This document shows positions 50,425 to 55,203 of a stretch of 55,203 nt of DNA, piece by piece. The notes beneath the pieces are model-generated. The model had not been told where the DNA came from and did no database searches. It worked only from the letters and a program-made list of their open reading frames with translations. The DNA is taken from contig SVMZ01000020.1 of the NCBI GenBank assembly GCA_015067185.1, positions 1 through 55,203 of the forward strand. Reading direction: 5' to 3'. Origin of the DNA: Oscillospiraceae bacterium. GTDB taxonomy: Bacteria > Bacillota > Clostridia > Oscillospirales > Ruminococcaceae. Made by a program: the position numbers and the translations under genes. The first letter of the stretch is position 1, and the number at the start of each line of letters is the position of its first letter.

Positions 50425-51670
50425 CCGAACCTTAGATTTTGATGTGGTTGTCATTGGCGCCGGCGCCGCCGGATGTGTTGCTGCCGGAACTGCTGCTCTC
50501 AATGGTCTTCGCGTCTGTCTGTTGGAACGCAACGACCGCCCCGCCCGAAAGGTCGGCATCACCGGAAAAGGCCGCTGCAATGTCACCAATAATTGCACTC
50601 CCGCTGAATTTCTTCCTCATGTACGGGAGGGAGGACGCTTTCTGCAATCCGCACTTTATCGTTACCCGCCCGAATATGTTATGAATTTTTTTGAATCACA
50701 GGGAGTCCCCCTGAAAACAGAACGAGGCAACCGTGTTTTCCCTGTCTCTGACAAGGCCATCGATATTGTGGATGCCCTCGTGAACTATGCCAGGCAATCC
50801 GGTGCCAAACTCATCAAAGGCCGTGCCGTTTCTCTTGCTCTTTCGGACGGCAGGGTAGAGGCTGTCCTCTGTCAGGACGGCACCCGGCTCAACTGCTCCT
50901 CCGTCATTGTTGCCACCGGCGGACTCAGTTATCCCGCCACCGGCTCTACCGGAGACGGATATACTCTGGCTCTTCAGGCGGGGCATACCATTATTCCGAC
51001 GCGGCCATCCTTGGTTCCGCTCATCACAAAACCTGCCTATCCCGATCTTTCCGGCCTTTCCCTCAAAAATGTACGGCTGACGCTGTCCGACCTTGATACC
51101 GGCAAACAGATTTTTTCGGATATCGGCGAAATGTTATTTACACACTTTGGCGTATCTGGCCCCCTTATTCTGACTGCCAGCGGTTCCATGTCGAAGTCAC
51201 CTGATCGCTACCGTCTTGATCTCGACCTGAAACCCGGATTGGATCCCGAAAAGCTGGATGCCCGCATCCTCCGTGATTTCAAGGAATTTTCCGGCCGTAA
51301 TTTTGTGAATTCTTTATCCTCCCTGTTGCCAAAAGCACTGATATTGCCTATAATAGAAGCATGCCGCATCCCTCCCGATATTCGCGTTGACCAAATTACC
51401 CGGGAACAGCGGCACCACCTGGCCGAAAAACTGAAATGCTTTTCACTTTATCCCTCTTCATTCCGTTCCATTGAAGAAGCGGTAGTTACCGCCGGCGGGG
51501 TCTCCACCAAAGAGCTGGAACCCAAAACTATGCGCTCCCGCCTGGTAAATAATCTTTATTTTGCCGGCGAGGTTATTGACTGCGATGCTAAAACCGGCGG
51601 ATTTAATCTTCAAATTGCTTTTGCCACCGGTTTTGCCGCAGGGGAATCCTGCTCAGAAACCTGCTGGTAA
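50417..51670 (+). CDS. HI0933-family NAD(P)/FAD-dependent oxidoreductase (YhiN-like)
   Basis: 417-residue flavoprotein. N-terminal FDVVVIGAGAAGCVAAGTAA, then the family signature RPARKVGITGKGRCNVTNN, a middle MLFTHFGVSGPLILTASG, and the C-terminal AGGVSTKELEPKTMRSRLV with LYFAGEVIDCDAKTGGFNLQ. I chose GTG at 50417, six bases after AGGAGG; no ATG fits the family start. It overlaps the RpiR stop by 8 bases, so it is translationally coupled. Biochemical role unknown; relatives are found in many bacteria, often near cmk as here. Confidence 0.9.
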   Translation: MNNRTLDFDVVVIGAGAAGCVAAGTAALNGLRVCLLERNDRPARKVGITGKGRCNVTNNCTPAEFLPHVREGGRFLQSALYRYPPEYVMNFFESQGVPLKTERGNRVFPVSDKAIDIVDALVNYARQSGAKLIKGRAVSLALSDGRVEAVLCQDGTRLNCSSVIVATGGLSYPATGSTGDGYTLALQAGHTIIPTRPSLVPLITKPAYPDLSGLSLKNVRLTLSDLDTGKQIFSDIGEMLFTHFGVSGPLILTASGSMSKSPDRYRLDLDLKPGLDPEKLDARILRDFKEFSGRNFVNSLSSLLPKALILPIIEACRIPPDIRVDQITREQRHHLAEKLKCFSLYPSSFRSIEEAVVTAGGVSTKELEPKTMRSRLVNNLYFAGEVIDCDAKTGGFNLQIAFATGFAAGESCSETCW

Positions 51671-51711
51671 TACAAAGTAATCACACAAATTCAGAACAGA
51701 GGTATAATCAT

Positions 51712-52383
51712 ATGCTCTCCATCGCCATAGACGGCCCTTCCGGCGCCGGAAAAAGTACCATTTCCCGCCTTATTGCGGAAAAACTCGGTTTTATTTATGT
51801 TGACACAGGCGCACTCTACCGCACCATTGCTCTGTATATGCTGGAAAATACGGTTGATACCGCAGATGCGGTCTCTGTCACTGAAAATCTCAGCCGCATC
51901 TCTATTGAAACCAAACACGACGGCCTGCAGAGAATGTTTCTCAATGGACGTGATGTAACAGAGGCTATCCGCCGTCCCGAACTCTCTCTGCTCGCTTCCG
52001 CTGTTTCAGCTATTCCCTCTGTTAGGGAGTTTCTGTTGGATACCCAGCGCAGCTTTGCCCAAAAGAATAACGTAATCATGGACGGACGCGATATCGGCAC
52101 CACCGTTTTACCCAATGCCAACCTGAAAATCTTTTTGACTGCTGCTGCCGAAGACAGAGCCAAACGCCGCTATCTCGAGCAAAAAGAAAAAGGATTTGAT
52201 GTGGACTATGATTCCATCCTGTCCGATATTAACAAGCGGGACTATAACGATTCTCACCGTGCTGTCTCCCCATTGACCCGCGCTGCGGATGCCATTCTCG
52301 TGGATACCACCGGCAATGAACTGGAACAATCGGTTTCACTTCTGTACAATCTCATCATCGAAAAACTTGGTCTTACGAAATAA
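51712..52383 (+). CDS. cmk: (d)CMP kinase
   Basis: 223-residue cytidylate kinase that phosphorylates CMP and dCMP. The P-loop is AIDGPSGAGKSTISRLIAEK (residues ~5-24), then YVDTGALYRTIA, MDGRDIGTTVLPNANLKIFL, and the LID region AEDRAKRR with RDYNDSHRAVSPL. Full length. First of the run cmk-plsC-ispH/rpsA, an arrangement common in Clostridia. Confidence 0.97.
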   Translation: MLSIAIDGPSGAGKSTISRLIAEKLGFIYVDTGALYRTIALYMLENTVDTADAVSVTENLSRISIETKHDGLQRMFLNGRDVTEAIRRPELSLLASAVSAIPSVREFLLDTQRSFAQKNNVIMDGRDIGTTVLPNANLKIFLTAAAEDRAKRRYLEQKEKGFDVDYDSILSDINKRDYNDSHRAVSPLTRAADAILVDTTGNELEQSVSLLYNLIIEKLGLTK

Positions 52384-52439
52384 TTTTTTTCAATATCTTT
52401 GAAGGGAGTTTATAAAGATCTTTCTGATCTTTTTTCAAT

Positions 52440-53057
52440 ATGTCGTTCTATAATTTTGCAAAAACCATTGCCAACTTCTGTATTTCGGCATTTTATAAAA
52501 TTGAATGCACCAACCTTCAGAATGTTCCGGACCGCAGCTTTTTAATGTGCTGCAATCATGTTTCTCTTGCGGATCCGATTATCGCCGTTATGAAACTGAA
52601 GCGCCCCTTCCGTTTTATGGCAAAAGCGGAACTGTTTCGCAACCCCCTGCTGAAACTGCTCATCCAAAAACTGGGTGCTTTCCCTGTGGACAGGGGAACA
52701 GGGGACATGACCCCCATCTATACTTCCATTGATATTATTAAAAGCGGCGGAAATCTTCTTATCTTTCCCGAAGGTACCCGTTCCAAAACCGGAGAATTAC
52801 TGCGTCCCCGTTCCGGCGCAGCACTCATTGCCCTAAAAACAGGTGCCGATATTCTTCCTGTCTCCATTCGTTTTGAAAACAAAAAGAAATTCCGCTCAAA
52901 ATTATATATTTCTTACGGCAAAATCATAAAAAATTCCGATCTCGGCTTGGTTGAAAACAACCCTCGTACACTTCACTCCGCTTCTAAACATATTATGGAG
53001 CACATCCGCATACTTTGGGAAGGTAACACCATTCCCCAACCGGAAAACAATCTTTAA
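52440..53057 (+). CDS. plsC: 1-acyl-sn-glycerol-3-phosphate acyltransferase
   Basis: 205-residue LPLAT-family acyltransferase that makes phosphatidic acid at the membrane. The HX4D motif is CNHVSLADPI, the second block KAELFRNPLLKLLIQKLGAF, and the substrate-binding FPEGTRSKTGELLRPRSGAA. Length is typical for the short bacterial form. No strong ribosome site is seen directly ahead of the ATG (GAAGGGAG lies about 40 bases upstream). It sits 56 bases after cmk and 14 bases before the IspH-S1 gene. Confidence 0.9.
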   Translation: MSFYNFAKTIANFCISAFYKIECTNLQNVPDRSFLMCCNHVSLADPIIAVMKLKRPFRFMAKAELFRNPLLKLLIQKLGAFPVDRGTGDMTPIYTSIDIIKSGGNLLIFPEGTRSKTGELLRPRSGAALIALKTGADILPVSIRFENKKKFRSKLYISYGKIIKNSDLGLVENNPRTLHSASKHIMEHIRILWEGNTIPQPENNL

Positions 53058-53071
53058 GGATGGATATAGAA

Positions 53072-55033
53072 ATGATAACTGTTGCCAAAAACGCCGGCTT
53101 CTGCTTTGGGGTAAAAAGAGCGGTAGATATGGTTTTTGACCTGACACACAGGGGAGAAAAAATCGCCACCCTTGGCGAGATCATCCATAACCCGCAAATC
53201 AATGCTGAACTCAGTGCGAAGGGCGTACAGATCATCAACACGCCTGATGAGTTACAGGACAACGATACTACGGTCGTAATCCGCTCTCATGGTGTTGCTA
53301 AAGCTGTGATGGATGATATTGAGGCAAAAGGTCTTCGCTGTATCGATGCAACCTGTCCCTTTGTCAAAAAAATTCATCACATCGTCAGTGCCGCTTCTGC
53401 AGAGGGAAAAACCGTCCTGATTGCCGGCGATTGTAACCACCCGGAAGTTCAGGGAATCATTGGATATTGCTCAGGAGAATACTTTTCTTTCAAAACCGCC
53501 CCTGAGCTTGAAGAGTTGCTTTCATCCGGCCAAGTAAATTTGTTAAAAAAAGCAATAATTGTGGCCCAAACCACGTTTAATATGACAGAATGGAAAAAGT
53601 GCACTTGTTCCATCAAAAAACTATGTACAAATCTCGAGATTTTTGATACAATATGTAGTGCGACTGATATTCGGCAAAAAGAAGCTGCCGAGCTGGCCCA
53701 ACAAGTGGATGCAATGATTGTTGTAGGCGGCAAACACAGCTCCAATACTGCCAAACTTCGCGACATATGTGACGAATTTTGCCCGTCCTTTCTGATCGAA
53801 TCAGCAGAGGAACTGAAAGATCTTGATTTGAGTGGGCACAAAAATTTTGGTGTCACTGCCGGCGCATCGACCCCGGCTCTTATAATTAAGGAGGTACAAA
53901 CAACCATGGCTGAAATTCTTGAAAACAACACCGAAGAGGTTAGCTTTGAGGAGTTGCTGAATCAGACTTTCAAAAGTACATACACGGGGGAGAAGGTGAT
54001 CGGCACCGTAACAGGCATTGCACCGACCGAAGTTTCTGTTGAAATCGGCACCAAGCATACCGGCTACATTCCTCTTCACGAGCTGACTGACGATCCTTCC
54101 CTTAAGCCCGAAGATATTGTACAGGTAGGTCAGACTCTCAACCTCAAAGTTCTCCGCGTAAACGACGTAGAGGGTACTATGGTACTCTCCAAGAGACAGA
54201 TCGACTCTGAAGCAAATCTTGACCGTGTTCTCAACGCTGCCGAAACTGGCGAAATCTTTGAAGGCACTGTTATTGATGTTGTTAAGGGTGGTGTTATCGC
54301 TGTCTACAACGGCGTTCGCGTTTTCATCCCCGCTTCTCAGGCTACCATGAACAAGACCGATAATCTTGAAGAGCTTCTTAAGCAGAAGGTTCGCTTCAAG
54401 ATCCTCGAGGCCAATGCCCAGCGCAAGCGTGCTGTCGGTTCCATCCGCAGCGTTATCCTCGACGAGCGCCGTGCTGCTGCCGCTAAATTCTGGGAAGACC
54501 TGAAGGTTGGCGATGTATTTAACGGCACTGTTAAGTCCCTCACTTCCTACGGTGCATTTGTAGATCTCGGCGGTGTTGACGGAATGGTTCACATTTCCGA
54601 GCTCTCCTGGCAGCGCATTAAGCATCCCTCTGACGTTGTTAAAGTCGGCGATGTTCTCGAGGTTTATGTAAAAGATCTGGATACCGAAAACAAGAAGATC
54701 TCTCTCGGCTACAAGAAGACTGCCGATAATCCTTGGGAGATCCTCCGCGAACAGTATCCTGTTGATACCGTTGCTAAGGTTAAGATCGTTTCCATCACTA
54801 CCTTCGGTGCATTCGCTCAGATCATCCCCGGCATCGACGGTCTCATCCACATTTCCCAGCTCTCCACCGAGCGTGTTGCAAAACCCGCCGATGTTGTTGC
54901 TGTTGGTGATGAAGTTGATGCTAAGATCATCGAAATCGACTTCGAGAAGAAGCGCGTAAGCCTTTCCATCAAAGCTGTCCTCGCTGATGCCGCTGAAGAA
55001 GCTGCTCCTGCCGAAGAAGCTGTCGAGGAATAA
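53072..55033 (+). CDS. ispH: Bifunctional IspH (HMBPP reductase) / ribosomal protein S1 fusion
   Basis: 653-residue fusion. Residues 1-~275 are the 4Fe-4S IspH reductase of the MEP isoprenoid pathway: KNAGFCFGVKRAVD (Cys11), DATCPFVKKIHH, IFDTICSATDIRQKEA and GVTAGASTP, so all three cluster cysteines are present. From ~290 there are four S1 RNA-binding domains, e.g. VTGIAPTEVSVEIGTKHTGY, KSLTSYGAFVDLGGVDGMVH and VSITTFGAFAQIIPGIDGLI, ending in an acidic tail (EEAAPAEEAVEE). I chose the ATG at 53072, 11 bases after AAGGA. The S1 part has more biased codons than the IspH part and its own internal ribosome site. Confidence 0.93.
   Translation: MITVAKNAGFCFGVKRAVDMVFDLTHRGEKIATLGEIIHNPQINAELSAKGVQIINTPDELQDNDTTVVIRSHGVAKAVMDDIEAKGLRCIDATCPFVKKIHHIVSAASAEGKTVLIAGDCNHPEVQGIIGYCSGEYFSFKTAPELEELLSSGQVNLLKKAIIVAQTTFNMTEWKKCTCSIKKLCTNLEIFDTICSATDIRQKEAAELAQQVDAMIVVGGKHSSNTAKLRDICDEFCPSFLIESAEELKDLDLSGHKNFGVTAGASTPALIIKEVQTTMAEILENNTEEVSFEELLNQTFKSTYTGEKVIGTVTGIAPTEVSVEIGTKHTGYIPLHELTDDPSLKPEDIVQVGQTLNLKVLRVNDVEGTMVLSKRQIDSEANLDRVLNAAETGEIFEGTVIDVVKGGVIAVYNGVRVFIPASQATMNKTDNLEELLKQKVRFKILEANAQRKRAVGSIRSVILDERRAAAAKFWEDLKVGDVFNGTVKSLTSYGAFVDLGGVDGMVHISELSWQRIKHPSDVVKVGDVLEVYVKDLDTENKKISLGYKKTADNPWEILREQYPVDTVAKVKIVSITTFGAFAQIIPGIDGLIHISQLSTERVAKPADVVAVGDEVDAKIIEIDFEKKRVSLSIKAVLADAAEEAAPAEEAVEE
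53888..53908 (+). promoter_or_regulatory. Internal ribosome binding site and ATG for a free S1 protein
   Basis: AAGGAGG at 53888-53894 and an in-frame ATG at 53906 (Met279 of the fusion, starting MAEILENNTEEVSFEE) lie exactly at the domain boundary with an 11-base spacer. This would give a separate ~375-residue four-domain S1 protein in addition to the fusion. Confidence 0.65.
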
Positions 55034-55108
55034 TTCTCATTTGATTTTCAATTTCAAAAGGACATCTCATAACAGCCGTACTCTAAAGGACAGTACAACA
55101 AGACACGA

Positions 55109-55144
55109 AAACACCCTTAGTTTTTTAAAAAACTAAGGGTGTTT
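55109..55144 (+). terminator. Terminator after the IspH-S1 gene
   Basis: A 36-base perfect palindrome: AAACACCCTTAG then TTTTTT, AAAAAA and CTAAGGGTGTTT, with AT-rich sequence after it. It lies 76 bases after the stop codon. Confidence 0.85.
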
Positions 55145-55170
55145 ATAATATTCTCTTTCTTTGTTAGTCA

Positions 55171-55190
55171 AGTTGTGCTATAATACAACT
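55171..55190 (+). promoter_or_regulatory. Possible operator around a -10 element at the window end
   Basis: AGTTGT (55171-55176) and ACAACT (55185-55190) are inverted repeats flanking TATAAT (55179-55184). A downstream gene lies outside the window. The -35 is weak (TTCTTT). Confidence 0.4.
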
Positions 55191-55203
55191 AACCGATAAA
55201 TAA

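Noticed and set aside
49678-50598. 306-residue minus-strand open frame opposite the RpiR/flavoprotein junction
   Set aside because: No motif, spans two real genes on the other strand.
53801-54850. 349-residue minus-strand open frame opposite the S1 domains
   Set aside because: Long only because the S1 part has highly biased codons; the plus strand is a clear S1 protein.

Overview
The window looks like the chromosome of an endospore-forming, fermentative, anaerobic member of the Clostridia, probably a gut-type Oscillospirales or Christensenellales relative. Three things point there: sporulation genes (spoVT, spoVG, dpaA/dpaB), the IspH-ribosomal protein S1 fusion that is common in Clostridia, and two oxygen-sensitive glycyl radical enzymes. 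No phage, CRISPR array, rRNA or tRNA was found.

Layout. (1) 1-10742, minus strand: a giant membrane glycan synthase/phosphorylase of the cyclic beta-1,2-glucan synthase type, then the M16 peptidase pair ymfF/ymfH and lgt, which is cut by the window edge. (2) 11022-18053, plus strand: a ROK regulator, a MATE exporter, a GH29 alpha-fucosidase, an acyl-CoA synthetase and an alkaline-phosphatase-superfamily protein. (3) 18212-28562: spoVT, then an AT-rich accessory islet. The islet holds an open frame fused in frame to the front of spoVT, a decayed XRE regulator, and two complete glycyl radical enzyme (GRE) modules facing each other. Module 1 is AraC regulator <-> GRE1-activase1. Module 2 is IclR-GRE2-activase2. 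Related terminator-like repeats lie at the left end, the middle and the right end. (4) 28563-40118: a DUF2284 protein, malic enzyme, an FAD oxidoreductase, a FIST-like protein, a divergent SHMT-like enzyme, an AraC regulator, a NagB-like isomerase with two PIG-L deacetylases (an amino-sugar theme), and an AI-2E family permease. (5) 40187-47285, minus strand: two operons. DegT aminotransferase-RlmA-type methyltransferase-HAD is one. The other is murC-radC-serine-palmitoyltransferase-like enzyme-SDR reductase, ended by its own terminator. (6) 47503-55203: spoVG, dpaAB, an RpiR regulator coupled to an HI0933-type flavoprotein, then cmk-plsC-ispH/rpsA.

How parts fit together. The dpaAB pair makes spore dipicolinate, and SpoVT and SpoVG act in the sporulation programme. 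The PIG-L/NagB-like pair would deacetylate and then isomerise or deaminate an amino sugar, but the NagB-like protein has lost a catalytic Asp. The SPT-like/SDR pair suggests synthesis of a sphinganine-like long-chain base. The paired GRE modules are the best candidate for an undescribed system. Both enzymes keep the glycyl loop and the active-site Cys, but GRE2 lacks the Glu two residues after that Cys, so its chemistry should differ from the usual eliminases.

Limits: all assignments come from reading motifs and gene order by eye. No database search or structure prediction was run. Start codons were chosen from visible ribosome binding sites.
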